64,000 nucleotides of DNA from Demequina subtropica. Its GTDB lineage: Bacteria; Actinomycetota; Actinomycetes; Actinomycetales; Demequinaceae. Positions 49,313 to 58,296 of the stretch are shown in pieces. The stretch is from assembly GCF_000971235.1 (NCBI RefSeq), contig NZ_BBMB01000007.1:62001-126000 (forward strand). Direction: 5' to 3'. Positions within the stretch are counted from its first letter, which is position 1. Every line of letters starts with the position of its first letter. The translations under genes were made by a program, and so were the position numbers. The notes under the pieces were generated by a model that was given only the letters and a program-made list of their open reading frames with translations, did not search any database and had not been told where the DNA came from.

Positions 49313-50100
49313 CAGGCGTCGGCGAGGTCCACGACCACGGGCACGTGGTCCGAGGCGCCCTTGCCCTTGCGCTCGTCGCGCACGATGCTCACGGCGGTCG
49401 CACGGGCCGCCAGGGGCGCCGAGGCGTACGCGAAGTCGATGCGCATGCCCTCGCCCTTGGGGAACCGCAGCGCCTTGTAGTCCCAGAACGTGTAGGTGCG
49501 CTCCTCCGGGATGAAGCGCCGCGACAGCTCCTCGTACCCGGCGGACTCGAAGGCGTGGAAGGCCGCACGTGCCTCGGGGGTCACGTGGGTGACGGCCTCG
49601 GAGTCCTCCTCGGACCAGATGTCCGTGGGCAGCGGCGCGACGTTGAAGTCGCCCACGAGCGCGGTGGGCTGGTCCGCCCACGTCGCGGCCGCGTCGCGCA
49701 GGCGCGCGAGGAAGTCGAGCTTGTAGGCGTAGTGCGGGTCCGCGAGGCCGCGGCCGTTGGGCACGTAGAGGCTCCACACGCGCACGCCGCCCGCGGTCGC
49801 GCCGAGCGCACGCGCCTCGACCACCGGGTCGCCCGTCTTGGCGAAGCCGGGCTGCTCGGGGAAGGACGTCTCGACGTCCGTGAGGCCCACGCGCGACGCG
49901 ATCGCGACGCCGTTCCACTGGTTGAGGCCGTGGATCGCGAGCTCGTAGCCGGCGGCCTCGAAGGCCTCGCGCGGGAACTGCTCGGGCTTGCACTTGATCT
50001 CCTGCATCGCCAGCACATCGGTGCCGGACCGCTCGAGCCAGTCGACCACGCGGTCGACGCGGGCGCGGATGGAGTTGACGTTCCAGGTGGCGAGTCGCAT
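49312..50100 (-). CDS. xth: Exodeoxyribonuclease III
   Basis: A 262-residue AP endonuclease/3'-5' exonuclease for base-excision repair. Signs: MRLATWNVNSIRARVDRVVDWL (N-terminus), MQEIKCKPEQFP (Glu metal ligand, about residues 35-46), YVPNGRG (about 115), LVGDFNVAP (about 147-155), DFAYAS (about 220) and SDHVPVVVDL (catalytic His near the C-terminus). Start 50100 matches family N-termini; the frame to 50157 crosses the divergent SDR start. Confidence 0.95.
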   Translation of the reverse strand: MRLATWNVNSIRARVDRVVDWLERSGTDVLAMQEIKCKPEQFPREAFEAAGYELAIHGLNQWNGVAIASRVGLTDVETSFPEQPGFAKTGDPVVEARALGATAGGVRVWSLYVPNGRGLADPHYAYKLDFLARLRDAAATWADQPTALVGDFNVAPLPTDIWSEEDSEAVTHVTPEARAAFHAFESAGYEELSRRFIPEERTYTFWDYKALRFPKGEGMRIDFAYASAPLAARATAVSIVRDERKGKGASDHVPVVVDLADA

Positions 50101-50107
50101 GGCCACC

Positions 50108-50113
50108 ACGGTA
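50108..50113 (-). promoter_or_regulatory. -10 box TACCGT, leaderless start of xth
   Basis: TACCGT on the reverse strand ends 7 nt before the ATG at 50100. Confidence 0.5.
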
Positions 50114-50132
50114 CCGGCGGACGATGCGCCGG

Positions 50133-50138
50133 TAGCCT
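50133..50138 (+). promoter_or_regulatory. -10 box TAGCCT, leaderless start of SDR gene
   Basis: TAGCCT ends 6 nt before the ATG at 50145; a GGACGATGCG motif lies 4 bp upstream of it. Confidence 0.6.
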
Positions 50139-50144
50139 CGACGC

Positions 50145-50909
50145 ATGGCGATCGCATTGGTGACAGGGGCCTCGTCGGGCCTGGGCGAGGAGTTCGCGTG
50201 GCAGCTCGCGACGGCGGGGCACGATGTGGTGCTCGTGTCGCGCTCGCGGGATCGGCTGAGCGAGGTCGCGCACCTGCTCGAGGGCGCGACCGGGCGCTCC
50301 GCCGAGGTGCTGCCCGCCGACCTCACCACGGAGAAGGGTCGCACGGCGGTGGCGGCGCGGCTGCAGGCGGAGGCGCGTCCCGTGAGCCTGCTGGTGAACA
50401 ACGCCGGCTTCGGGATCGGCGAGCGCTTCGCCGAGTCCTCGTGGCGGCACGAGAAGGCGCTGCTCGACATCCATGTGACCGCGCCGCTCCGGCTCGCGCA
50501 CGCGGCGGTGCCGGGGATGATCGCGCGCGGTCACGGCGCGGTCCTCAACGTCTCCTCGGTCGCGGCGCATCTGGCGAACACCACGTACGCCGCTCACAAG
50601 CGCTGGGCCGTGGACTTCACGCAGGCGCTCGCGGGGCAGCTCGGGGGGACGGGCGTCACCGCGACGGCCGTCCTGCCGGGGCTGGTGCGCACGCGCTTCC
50701 ACGACTCCGACGCGCTGAGCCACATGCGCCACGAGTTCCCGGACACGGTGTGGCTCGACCCGGAGCGGGTGGTCGCGTCCGCGCTCGCGGCGGTGCGCCG
50801 CGGGCAGACCGTGGTGACGCCGTCCCCGGGCTACGCGGTCGCGGGCGCCGTGCTGCGCGCCGTGCCGCGCCGCCTCACGCGGGGGCGCCGCAGCATGCAG
50901 AAGGACTGA
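50145..50909 (+). CDS. Short-chain dehydrogenase/reductase
   Basis: A 254-residue classical SDR: ALVTGASSGLGEEFAWQLA (NAD(P) site, about residues 4-22), LLVNNAGFGIGERF (about 84-97), the catalytic Ser in LNVSSVAAHL (about 134-143) and YAAHKRW (Tyr-x3-Lys, about 147-153). It is close to ketoreductases with unknown substrates. It shares a 44-bp divergent promoter region with xth. Confidence 0.9.
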   Translation: MAIALVTGASSGLGEEFAWQLATAGHDVVLVSRSRDRLSEVAHLLEGATGRSAEVLPADLTTEKGRTAVAARLQAEARPVSLLVNNAGFGIGERFAESSWRHEKALLDIHVTAPLRLAHAAVPGMIARGHGAVLNVSSVAAHLANTTYAAHKRWAVDFTQALAGQLGGTGVTATAVLPGLVRTRFHDSDALSHMRHEFPDTVWLDPERVVASALAAVRRGQTVVTPSPGYAVAGAVLRAVPRRLTRGRRSMQKD

Positions 50910-50941
50910 CGGTCGGGCCCGGCGCCCGCATCGTCCGCCGT

Positions 50942-50947
50942 TAGGCT
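50942..50947 (+). promoter_or_regulatory. -10 box TAGGCT, leaderless start of pyrE
   Basis: TAGGCT ends 7 nt before the ATG at 50955. Confidence 0.6.
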
Positions 50948-50954
50948 TAGCCCC

Positions 50955-51518
50955 ATGACCGGTACCCCTCGCGAGCAGCTGCGCGACCTCATCAAGGAGC
51001 TGGCCGTGGTCCACGGCCGCATCACCCTCGCCTCGGGCAAGGAGGCGGACTACTACGTCGACCTGCGCCGCATCACCCTGCACCACCGTGCCGCGCCGCT
51101 CGTGGGCCACGTGCTGCTCGACGCGCTCGAGGAGGCGGGCTTCGGTCCCGCCGACATCGACGCCGTGGGCGGGCTGACGCTCGGCGCGGACCCGGTCGCG
51201 ACCTCGCTGCTTCACGCGGCCGCGTCGCGCGGGCTCGACCTCGACGCGTTCGTGGTGCGCAAGGAGAACAAGGCGCACGGCCTGCAGCGTCGCATCGAGG
51301 GGCCCGATGTGGCCGGCCGCAAGGTCGTCGCGGTCGAGGACACCTCGACCACGGGCGGCTCGGTGCTCACCGCGGTGGGCGCGCTCAAGGAGGCGGGCGC
51401 CGAGGTGGTCGCGGTGGCCGTCATCGTCGACCGCGACACGGGCGCGCGCCAGGTCATCGAGGAGGAGGGGCTGCCCTACCTGTACCTCTACGGGCTGGAC
51501 GACCTCGGTCTGTCGTGA
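50955..51518 (+). CDS. pyrE: Orotate phosphoribosyltransferase
   Basis: A 187-residue enzyme making OMP from orotate and PRPP. The PRPP-binding motif is seen in VVAVEDTSTTGGSVLTAV (about residues 118-135); GGLTLGADPVATSL and FVVRKENKAHGLQRRIEG hold the orotate and dimer-contact residues (Lys in KENKAHG). Its single-gene, leaderless arrangement means no PyrR-type attenuation leader is present. Confidence 0.95.
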   Translation: MTGTPREQLRDLIKELAVVHGRITLASGKEADYYVDLRRITLHHRAAPLVGHVLLDALEEAGFGPADIDAVGGLTLGADPVATSLLHAAASRGLDLDAFVVRKENKAHGLQRRIEGPDVAGRKVVAVEDTSTTGGSVLTAVGALKEAGAEVVAVAVIVDRDTGARQVIEEEGLPYLYLYGLDDLGLS

Positions 51519-51544
51519 TCCTTCCCCGCGCCTCGCGGCCTCGC

Positions 51545-51550
51545 TAGGGT
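51545..51550 (+). promoter_or_regulatory. -10 box TAGGGT, leaderless start of LemA-cluster gene
   Basis: TAGGGT ends 7 nt before the ATG at 51558. Confidence 0.6.
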
Positions 51551-51557
51551 GGCCCGC

Positions 51558-52478
51558 ATGCGGGGGATCATGGCGATGCGCGTCGGCGCGGGCGCGCTCG
51601 GCCTGCTGGGCGCGGTCGCCTGGTACGGCGGGGGCACCCACCTCGACGTGATCCTCGCGATCGCGGGCGCGGCGGTGCTCGCGCTCCTCGTGTGGGAGGG
51701 CGTGTCGCGCCTGCGCCACGGCAACGAGGCGGCGGAGTTCGCGGCGTCCCACGGGTGGGAGCACGTGCAGCGCACCGCCGCCTACTCGACGCGCTTCAGC
51801 GGGACGCCCTTCGACGCCACCGGCTCCTCGGTGCGGCAGGAGGACGTGCTGCGAGGCGTGTACGGCGGGATCCGGTGCGCGACGTTCACGCATGTGGTGG
51901 AGCGCCAGCATGACGGCGAGCGGTCCGCGGCGCAGGTCTACCAGGTGACGCTCGCGGAGCTGCCGGTCCTGCTGCCGCGGCTCGACATCGTGCCCGAGAA
52001 CCTTGCGCACACCGTCGCGCAGGCGCTGGGCGGCGTCGACGTCGAGGTCGAGTCGCATGAGTTCAACAGGCGCTGGCGCGTCGTCACGCGCGACCCGCGC
52101 TACGGGCACGACGTGATCGATCCGCGGATGATCGAGCGCCTCCTGCAGCCGGACGCGCAGGGCCGGTCCATCCGCATCTCGGGTGGCGCGGTCCTCACCT
52201 GGACCGCGGGCCGCGAGGGGGTCGACACGCTCGCGAAGCGGCTCGACGTCGTGGTCGGGGTCGCGCGCCGCATCCCCGCGCACGTGGTCCGGCGTTTCAG
52301 CGAGGGCGGCGGCTCGCTCGTGGACGACGCCCCGCTCGCGGGGCCCGCGTGGGCGACCACCCCCGGCGTGCTCAACTCGCGCCGCTACACGGGCATCGGC
52401 GCCGATGCCGATGGCGACGGTGTCGAGGACTGGCGACAGCCCGGCGAGCGTCTGGGCAGCGACGACGAGACTCGCTAG
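51558..52478 (+). CDS. Membrane protein upstream of lemA, paralogous to 53067-53810
   Basis: A 306-residue protein. Two membrane helices lie at about residues 4-22 and 30-46, then a cytosolic domain with the pattern VESHEFNRRWRVVTRDPRYGHDVIDPRMIERLL (about 160-192), shared with the gene after lemA ([33 protein letters not shown]). The C-terminus is polar and ends ADGDGVEDWRQPGE, like a short calcium-binding loop. Start 51558 fits the leaderless -10 spacing. The domain is uncharacterised as far as I know. Confidence 0.65.
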   Translation: MRGIMAMRVGAGALGLLGAVAWYGGGTHLDVILAIAGAAVLALLVWEGVSRLRHGNEAAEFAASHGWEHVQRTAAYSTRFSGTPFDATGSSVRQEDVLRGVYGGIRCATFTHVVERQHDGERSAAQVYQVTLAELPVLLPRLDIVPENLAHTVAQALGGVDVEVESHEFNRRWRVVTRDPRYGHDVIDPRMIERLLQPDAQGRSIRISGGAVLTWTAGREGVDTLAKRLDVVVGVARRIPAHVVRRFSEGGGSLVDDAPLAGPAWATTPGVLNSRRYTGIGADADGDGVEDWRQPGERLGSDDETR

Positions 52479-52506
52479 AGTCGCGCAGAGACGTCAGGAG
52501 AGACAT

Positions 52507-53067
52507 ATGTGGGAATGGGTTGTCATCGCGCTGGTCGTGATCCTCGTGATCGTGGCGCTGTGGGCCGTCACGGCGTACAACGGGCTGGTCCGGCTGCGGA
52601 ACCTGGTGCAGGAGGCGTGGCGCCAGATCGACGTCGAGCTGCAGCGCCGGCACGACCTCATCCCCAACCTGGTCGAGACGGTCAAGGGCTACGCCAAGCA
52701 CGAGCGCGAGACGCTCGAGGCCGTGATCCAGGCGCGCACCGTCGCGGCAGCCCCCGGCTCGTCGCCCGCGCAGCAGGCGGAGCAGGAGAACATGCTCACG
52801 CAGGCGCTCGGCCGCCTCTTCGCGCTCGCCGAGGCCTACCCGGACCTCAAGGCCAACCAGAACTTCCTCCAGCTCCAGCAGGAGCTCACCAACACCGAGG
52901 ACCGCGTCGCCGCGGGCCGCCGCTTCTACAACGCGAACGTCCGCACGCTCAACACGCGCATCGAGACGTTCCCCACGGTGTTCATCGCGAACATGTTCGG
53001 CTTCACCCGCGAGGAGTACTTCGAGACGCACGAGGCCGCGCGCCAGGCGCCGAACGTGCAGTTCTGA
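52507..53067 (+). CDS. lemA: LemA family protein
   Basis: A 186-residue protein with one N-terminal membrane helix (about residues 4-25) and the LemA four-helix coil: [44 protein letters not shown], then [49 protein letters not shown]. LemA proteins face outward and often partner TPM-domain or DUF3137 proteins. AGGAGA lies about 5 nt before the ATG. The following membrane gene starts on its stop (TGATG), and a related one precedes it. Confidence 0.93.
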   Translation: MWEWVVIALVVILVIVALWAVTAYNGLVRLRNLVQEAWRQIDVELQRRHDLIPNLVETVKGYAKHERETLEAVIQARTVAAAPGSSPAQQAEQENMLTQALGRLFALAEAYPDLKANQNFLQLQQELTNTEDRVAAGRRFYNANVRTLNTRIETFPTVFIANMFGFTREEYFETHEAARQAPNVQF

Positions 53068-53810
53068 TGGTCGACCCGTTCGGCGCGGCCGACGGGCTGA
53101 TCGGCGGGGCGTTCGCGATCTTCCCGCTGATCTTCGTCGGGGTCATCGTGCTCATGGTGGTGCTCGGGGTCCGCGGCTTCATGGCGTCCCGGCGGCGCCG
53201 CGACGCGATCGCCGCGACCGTGGCGGCGAACCACCTGGGCCACCTCGCGGAGGACCCCGCCCGCGTCACGTACTTCTCGAGCCCGCCGTTCGGGACCGGG
53301 CGCCGTCGACGCGCGCGGGACATCGTGTGGGGGACCATGGGCGGGCGCCCGTTCGAGACCTTCGCCTACTCGTACGAGACGGAGAGCCGCGACTCGGAGG
53401 GCCGTACCAGCACCACCACGCACACGTTCCAGGTGACGTGGGTGCCGCTGCCGGCGCCGCTCGCGACCGTCCGGTTCACGGGGGACAACGCGCTGCTGCG
53501 GGCGCTCGGGAAGCTCGGCGGCCGCGACCTCGACACGGAGTCCCACGAGTTCAACCAGCGCTGGAAGGTGTGGGCCGAGGACGATCGCGTCGCGCACGCG
53601 ATCCTCACCCCGACCGTGATCGACCGCCTGCTGCGCCAGGACATCGTGGGGCGGGCGTTCGTGGTCGAGGGCGCCGCGATGTACTCCTACGCGCAGTCCG
53701 CGAGCGACCTCGCGGACCTCCCGCTCGTGGTGGGCGCGCTCCACGACCTCACCGACGCGATCCCGGCCTTCCTGTTCGAGGGCCCGCGCGAGGCGGACCC
53801 CGCGTCCTGA
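53067..53810 (+). CDS. Membrane protein downstream of lemA, DUF3137-like, paralogous to 51558-52478
   Basis: A 247-residue protein with one membrane helix (about residues 16-38), a basic stop-transfer (ASRRRRD), and a cytosolic domain that contains [42 protein letters not shown] (about 91-133) and the VESHEFNxRWKV-type motif. DUF3137 proteins, which resemble this pattern, often neighbour LemA. Translation is coupled to lemA by the TGATG overlap. Confidence 0.68.
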   Translation: MVDPFGAADGLIGGAFAIFPLIFVGVIVLMVVLGVRGFMASRRRRDAIAATVAANHLGHLAEDPARVTYFSSPPFGTGRRRRARDIVWGTMGGRPFETFAYSYETESRDSEGRTSTTTHTFQVTWVPLPAPLATVRFTGDNALLRALGKLGGRDLDTESHEFNQRWKVWAEDDRVAHAILTPTVIDRLLRQDIVGRAFVVEGAAMYSYAQSASDLADLPLVVGALHDLTDAIPAFLFEGPREADPAS

Positions 53811-53866
53811 CGGCCGGCGTCCGCGCATCGTCCCCTCCCAGGACCCTGCCCTGCGAGGATGAGCGC

Positions 53867-55060
53867 ATGACGGTCTCGCTCGGCACCCCGCTCACCCCGC
53901 ACGCGACGCGCGCGCTCCTGCTCGGCTCCGGCGAGCTCGGCAAGGAGGTCGCGATCGAGCTCATGCGCCTCGGGGCGGAGGTGATCGCGGTGGATCGCTA
54001 CCCCGACGCACCCGCGATGCACGTCGCGCATCGCTCCCACGTCATCGACATGCTCGACGCCGCGGCGCTGCGCGCGCTGCTCGAGCGCGAGCGCCCGCAC
54101 CTGGTGATCCCGGAGATCGAGGCGATCGCGACCAGCGTGCTCGCCGAGGTCGAGCAGCAGGGGCTCGCGACCGTCATCCCGACGGCTCGCGCGACCATCC
54201 TCACCATGGACCGTGAGGGCATCCGCCGCCTCGCGGCGGAGGAGCTGGGGCTGCCCACCTCGCCCTACCGCTTCGTGGACACGCGCGACGGGCTCGCGGC
54301 GGCCGTCGAGGAGCTGGGCCTGCCCGTGGTGGTGAAGCCGGTGATGTCCTCGTCCGGCAAGGGGCAGTCGGTCATCCGTGCCGCCTCCGACGTGGACGCC
54401 GCCTGGACCTACGCCGTCGAGGGCGGTCGCGCGGGCGGCACGCGGATCATCGTCGAGGGCTTCGTGGACTTCGACTACGAGATCACCCAGCTCACCGTCC
54501 GTCACGTGGGAGGCACGTCGTACCTTGCTCCCGTGGGCCACACGCAGGTCGACGGCGACTACCGCGAGTCGTGGCAGCCGCAGCCGATGTCGGAGGCCGC
54601 GCTGGCCGAGTCGCGTCGCATCGCCGGTGCCGTCACCGAGGCGCTGGGCGGGCGCGGGGTGTTCGGCGTCGAGCTGTTCGTGCGCGGCGACGAGGTGATC
54701 TTCTCCGAGGTGTCGCCCCGGCCGCACGACACCGGGCTGGTGACCCTGGCGTCGCAGGACCTGAGCGAGTTCGCGCTGCACGCGCGCGCCGTGCTCGGGC
54801 TGCCCGTGCCCGCGGTGCTGGAGCTCGGGCCGTCCGCCTCGTGCGCGGTGCTGGCTGAAGGTTCCGGCGTCCCTGTGTTCTCCGGTGTGGACGATGCGCT
54901 GGCGACGCCGGGCACCGACCTGCGCCTGTTCGGCAAGCCGCGGGTCGACGGGCGCCGTCGCGTCGCCGTCACCGTGGCGCGCGGCGAGGACGTGGACGAT
55001 GCGCGGGCAAGGGCCCGCGAGGCGGCCGCGGCGCTACGGATCGAGCTTGTCGAGGGGTGA
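53867..55060 (+). CDS. purT: Formate-dependent GAR formyltransferase
   Basis: A 397-residue ATP-grasp enzyme that formylates glycinamide ribonucleotide with formate and ATP. Signs: [29 protein letters not shown] (about residues 16-44), [14 protein letters not shown], a [20 protein letters not shown]-binding loop (about 150-166), [18 protein letters not shown] (about 195-212) and [14 protein letters not shown] (about 281-294). It gives a folate-independent route beside PurN; purA and purD also occur in this window. The ATG at 53867 follows GAGGATGAGC. Confidence 0.96.
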   Translation: MTVSLGTPLTPHATRALLLGSGELGKEVAIELMRLGAEVIAVDRYPDAPAMHVAHRSHVIDMLDAAALRALLERERPHLVIPEIEAIATSVLAEVEQQGLATVIPTARATILTMDREGIRRLAAEELGLPTSPYRFVDTRDGLAAAVEELGLPVVVKPVMSSSGKGQSVIRAASDVDAAWTYAVEGGRAGGTRIIVEGFVDFDYEITQLTVRHVGGTSYLAPVGHTQVDGDYRESWQPQPMSEAALAESRRIAGAVTEALGGRGVFGVELFVRGDEVIFSEVSPRPHDTGLVTLASQDLSEFALHARAVLGLPVPAVLELGPSASCAVLAEGSGVPVFSGVDDALATPGTDLRLFGKPRVDGRRRVAVTVARGEDVDDARARAREAAAALRIELVEG

Positions 55061-55086
55061 TGCGCGGGCCCGGTCCGGCGACTTGG

Positions 55087-55092
55087 TAGCGT
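55087..55092 (+). promoter_or_regulatory. -10 box TAGCGT, leaderless start of ABC exporter operon
   Basis: TAGCGT ends 7 nt before the GTG at 55100. Confidence 0.6.
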
Positions 55093-55099
55093 CGCTCGG

Positions 55100-55996
55100 G
55101 TGACCCAGGCGACGCTGCAGGTACAGGAGCTCACGCACGACTTCGGCGACAGGCGCGCCCTCGACGGCGTGTCGTTCGAGGTGCGCCCGGGGAGGCTCAC
55201 GGGGTTCGTGGGCGCCAACGGCGCCGGCAAGACCACCACGATGCGGGCCATCGTCGGGGTGCTCGCCCCCGACGCGGGCCGCGTGACCTTCCGCGGCGAG
55301 CCGATGACGCTCGACGTCCGCCGGCGCATCGGCTACATGCCGGAGGAGCGCGGCCTCTACCCCAAGATGAAGGTCGCGGAGCAGCTGGTCTACCTCGCGC
55401 GCATCCTCGGCGTGGAGCGGGCGACCGCACAGTCCCGGGCGACCGAGCTGCTCGAGACGCTGGGGCTCACGGACCGTGCGCACGACCTTCTCCACACGCT
55501 GTCGCTGGGCAACCAGCAACGCGTCCAGGTCGCGGCCGCGCTCATCCACGAGCCCGATCTGCTCATCCTCGACGAGCCCTTCTCCGGGCTCGACCCGATC
55601 GCCATGGAGACCATGGCGGCGCACCTGCGCGCGCGTGCCGAGGCCGGCGTGCCCGTGCTCTTCTCGAGCCATCAGCTCGACCTGGTCGAGAGGCTCTGCG
55701 ACGACCTGGTGCTCATCCACGAGGGACAGGTGGTGGCGGCGGGCGACGCACGCGCCCTGCGCGAGGAGCGCGCCGGACGCCGCTACCGGGTCGCGGTCGA
55801 AGGCGTCGCCGGCTGGGCGCCCGCGCTCGCGGGCATGACCGTGGTCGAGGCGGGAGAGAGGGCGACGCTGGTGGACCTGGACGATGCCGCGGACCCGCAG
55901 GCGCTGCTCGCCGCGGCACAGGCCGAGGGTCCGGTGAGCCACTTCTCGCGGGCGTTGCCCTCCCTCGCCGACCTGTTCGCGGAGGTGGTCCGATGA
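55100..55996 (+). CDS. ABC transporter ATP-binding protein (NatA type)
   Basis: A 298-residue ATPase: Walker A GANGAGKTTT (about residues 38-47), a Q-loop region, signature LSLGNQQR (about 134-141; LSxGQQ-like), Walker B LLILDEPFSGLDP (about 153-165) and the switch His in SHQ. The C-terminal 85 residues form the extra domain seen in NatA/drug exporters (YRVAVEGVAGWAPALAG...). It overlaps the permease by 4 nt (ATGA). The likely cargo is an ion, drug or peptide, unresolved. Confidence 0.93.
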   Translation: MTQATLQVQELTHDFGDRRALDGVSFEVRPGRLTGFVGANGAGKTTTMRAIVGVLAPDAGRVTFRGEPMTLDVRRRIGYMPEERGLYPKMKVAEQLVYLARILGVERATAQSRATELLETLGLTDRAHDLLHTLSLGNQQRVQVAAALIHEPDLLILDEPFSGLDPIAMETMAAHLRARAEAGVPVLFSSHQLDLVERLCDDLVLIHEGQVVAAGDARALREERAGRRYRVAVEGVAGWAPALAGMTVVEAGERATLVDLDDAADPQALLAAAQAEGPVSHFSRALPSLADLFAEVVR

Positions 55997-57192
55997 ACGC
56001 GTCGCGCTCCGACCTCATCCGGCTGGTCGCCGGCCGCGAGATCGCGGTCAAGCTCCGCGACAAGGGCTTCCTCGCCTCGACGCTCGTGTTCATCGCGGTG
56101 ATCGTCATCGCGGTGGTGGTGCCCGCGCTGATCGAGGGCGACACCCCCGAGTACACGGTGTCTGCCTCCTCCGAGGCGCGTCCCGTCGCCGAGACCGCCG
56201 CGGCGCTCGGCTCCGACGGGGGGCCGAGCCTGCCGGCGGCGGACATCACGGTCATGGACACGGACGACCCTGCGGCGAGCCTGACCGATCCCGAGGTCGC
56301 GGCCGCCCTCGCGATCGACGCGGACGGCGGCGTCGTGATCACCGCGCGCGAGAGCGTGCCGGGCGACCTGGAGGAGCTCGTGGCCGCCGCATCGGCCGTG
56401 GTGACCGCGCAGGCGGTGGCTGCCGACGCCGGCCTGAGCGCCGACCAGCTCGCCGCGCTCACGTCGCCCACGGCTCCGCGGGTGGAGCTGCTCGAGCCCA
56501 AGCCCGACCAGCCCGTGCCGCCGGAGCTGGTGATCATCATCTTCGGCTTCATGTTCTACTTCACGGTCCTGACGTTCGGCGTGGCGATCGCGCAGTCGGT
56601 GGTCGAGGAGAAGTCGTCGCGCGTGGTCGAGATCCTGGTGGCGGCGCTGCCGATCCGCTGGCTGCTCGCCGGCAAGGTGCTCGGCAACACCGTGATGGCG
56701 CTGGGCCAGGTCCTGCTCATCGTGGGCGCCGGGCTGCTCGGGTCCAAGGCGATCGGCAAGGGCGAGATCGTCACGCAGGTGCTCGGAGTGAGCGGGTGGT
56801 TCCTCGCGTTCTTCGTGCTCGGCTTCCTCATGCTCGCGTGCCTGTGGGCCGTCGCCGGCTCGCTCGCGTCCCGCGTCGAGGAGCTGCAGTCGACCACCTT
56901 GTACATGCAGATCGCGGTCATGGTGCCCTTCTTCGCCGCGATCCTCATCCAGGACGAGAGCCCGCTTCGCGTCGCGCTGTCCTACTTCCCCCTCACCGCG
57001 CCGCTGCTCATGCCCGCCCGCATCGCGACCGGCGACGCGGCCGTGTGGGAGCCCTGGGCGGCGATGGGCGTGGTCGCGCTCACCGCGCTCGCGCTCGTCG
57101 CGGTCGGCGCGCGCCTCTACTCGGGTTCGGTGCTCAACACCTCGGCGCGCACCAAGCTCGGCGGCGCGTGGGCGGCCGGGGGTCGCGGGTGA
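55993..57192 (+). CDS. ABC-2 type permease (NatB-like)
   Basis: A 399-residue permease. One N-terminal helix (about residues 28-46) and a large extracytoplasmic loop of about 130 residues precede a cluster of five or more helices (from about residue 178; LVIIIFGFMFYFTVLTFGVAIAQSVVEEKSSRVVEILVAALP). The EEKSSR-VVEILVAALP element is typical of NatB/YhaP exporters. It overlaps the TrmH gene by 4 nt (GTGA). Confidence 0.9.
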   Translation: MNASRSDLIRLVAGREIAVKLRDKGFLASTLVFIAVIVIAVVVPALIEGDTPEYTVSASSEARPVAETAAALGSDGGPSLPAADITVMDTDDPAASLTDPEVAAALAIDADGGVVITARESVPGDLEELVAAASAVVTAQAVAADAGLSADQLAALTSPTAPRVELLEPKPDQPVPPELVIIIFGFMFYFTVLTFGVAIAQSVVEEKSSRVVEILVAALPIRWLLAGKVLGNTVMALGQVLLIVGAGLLGSKAIGKGEIVTQVLGVSGWFLAFFVLGFLMLACLWAVAGSLASRVEELQSTTLYMQIAVMVPFFAAILIQDESPLRVALSYFPLTAPLLMPARIATGDAAVWEPWAAMGVVALTALALVAVGARLYSGSVLNTSARTKLGGAWAAGGRG

Positions 57193-57842
57193 CCACCCTC
57201 GACGCCGGAGAAGGGGACCAGGCGCCCGCGCACGGTGTGGGTCCGTGGGAGGGCGAGCGCCCCACCGACGCGCGCTACGACCCCGAGCTGCTCGAGCACG
57301 GCGACCGTCGCAACGTGGTCGACCGCTACCGCTACTGGAGGCACGAGGCGATCGTCGCGGACCTCGACGCGCGCCGGCACCCCTTCCACGTGGCGATCGA
57401 GAACTGGCAGCACGACCTCAACATCGGCTCCGTGGTCCGGACCGCCAACGCGTTCCTCGCGCGCGAGGTGCACATCGTCGGCAACCGCCGCTGGAACCGT
57501 CGCGGCGCGATGGTGACGGACCGCTACCAGCACATCCGCCATCACCCGACGGTCGAGGACCTCGCGGTGTGGGCGACGGAGGCCGGGCTCCCGGTCATCG
57601 GCATCGACAACCTCCCCGGTGCGGTGCCGCTCGAGACGTACGCGCTGCCACGCGAGTGCGTGCTCGTCTTCGGCCAGGAGTCCGTCGGGCTGTCCGATGC
57701 GGTGCGCGAGGTCGCGGTCGCGACCGTCGCCATCGGACAGTACGGCTCGACGCGGTCCATCAACGCGGGCGCGGCCGCCGCGATCGCGATGCACGCGTGG
57801 GTGCGCCAGCACGGGGACATCGCCGCGGGGCACCTCGCCTGA
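57189..57842 (+). CDS. TrmH/SpoU-family RNA methyltransferase
   Basis: A 217-residue SPOUT methyltransferase with motif 1 ENWQHDLNIGSVVRTANAFLAREV (Asn and Arg, about residues 73-96), motif 2 CVLVFGQESVGLSD (about 157-170) and motif 3 IGQYGSTRSINAGAAAAIAM (about 181-200). These enzymes place 2'-O-methyl groups on rRNA or tRNA; which site is unknown. The GTG overlaps the permease stop, an operon arrangement with no evident functional link. Confidence 0.88.
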   Translation: MTTLDAGEGDQAPAHGVGPWEGERPTDARYDPELLEHGDRRNVVDRYRYWRHEAIVADLDARRHPFHVAIENWQHDLNIGSVVRTANAFLAREVHIVGNRRWNRRGAMVTDRYQHIRHHPTVEDLAVWATEAGLPVIGIDNLPGAVPLETYALPRECVLVFGQESVGLSDAVREVAVATVAIGQYGSTRSINAGAAAAIAMHAWVRQHGDIAAGHLA

Positions 57843-57939
57843 AGAATCTTGCGGCGGGCATGTCGATCCGTTGCATCCGCTGCGTCGTCGGGGTGAGACT
57901 CGGGATGGGCCCGGGCTCATCGACGCAAAGGACACCATC

Positions 57940-58296
57940 ATGAAGTACCTGCTGCTCATCGCCTCCGACCCCACCCTCCCGTCCCCCGAGCCGGGCGACG
58001 AGGGCTTCGACGCCTACATGGGCGCCTGGACCCAGTACACGCAGGACATGATCGATGCCGGCGCCTACGGCGGCGGCGAGGCCCTCCAGGGCGTCGAGAC
58101 CGCCACCACGGTCCGTCACGAGGCGGGCGCCACGACCATCGTCGACGGCCCCTTCGCGGAGCTCAAGGAGCACCTCGGCGGCTACTACGTGGTCGACGTC
58201 GACACGCTCGACGACGCCCTGGACTGGGCCAAGAAGCTACCGGTGGGGACCGGTGCCGTCGAGGTCCGGCCCATCTTCCCGACGGACGGGTTCTGA
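57940..58296 (+). CDS. YCII-related domain protein
   Basis: A 118-residue YCII/DGPF-type protein: MKYLLLIASDP..., a mid GGGEALQGVETATTV, IVDGPFAELKEHLGGYYVVDVDTLDDALDWAKKLP and VEVRPIF at the end. In actinobacteria such proteins are usually encoded next to an ECF sigma factor with a long C-terminal helical domain, as here, and may sense or modify a signal. AAAGGA lies about 8 nt before the ATG. Confidence 0.9.
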   Translation: MKYLLLIASDPTLPSPEPGDEGFDAYMGAWTQYTQDMIDAGAYGGGEALQGVETATTVRHEAGATTIVDGPFAELKEHLGGYYVVDVDTLDDALDWAKKLPVGTGAVEVRPIFPTDGF

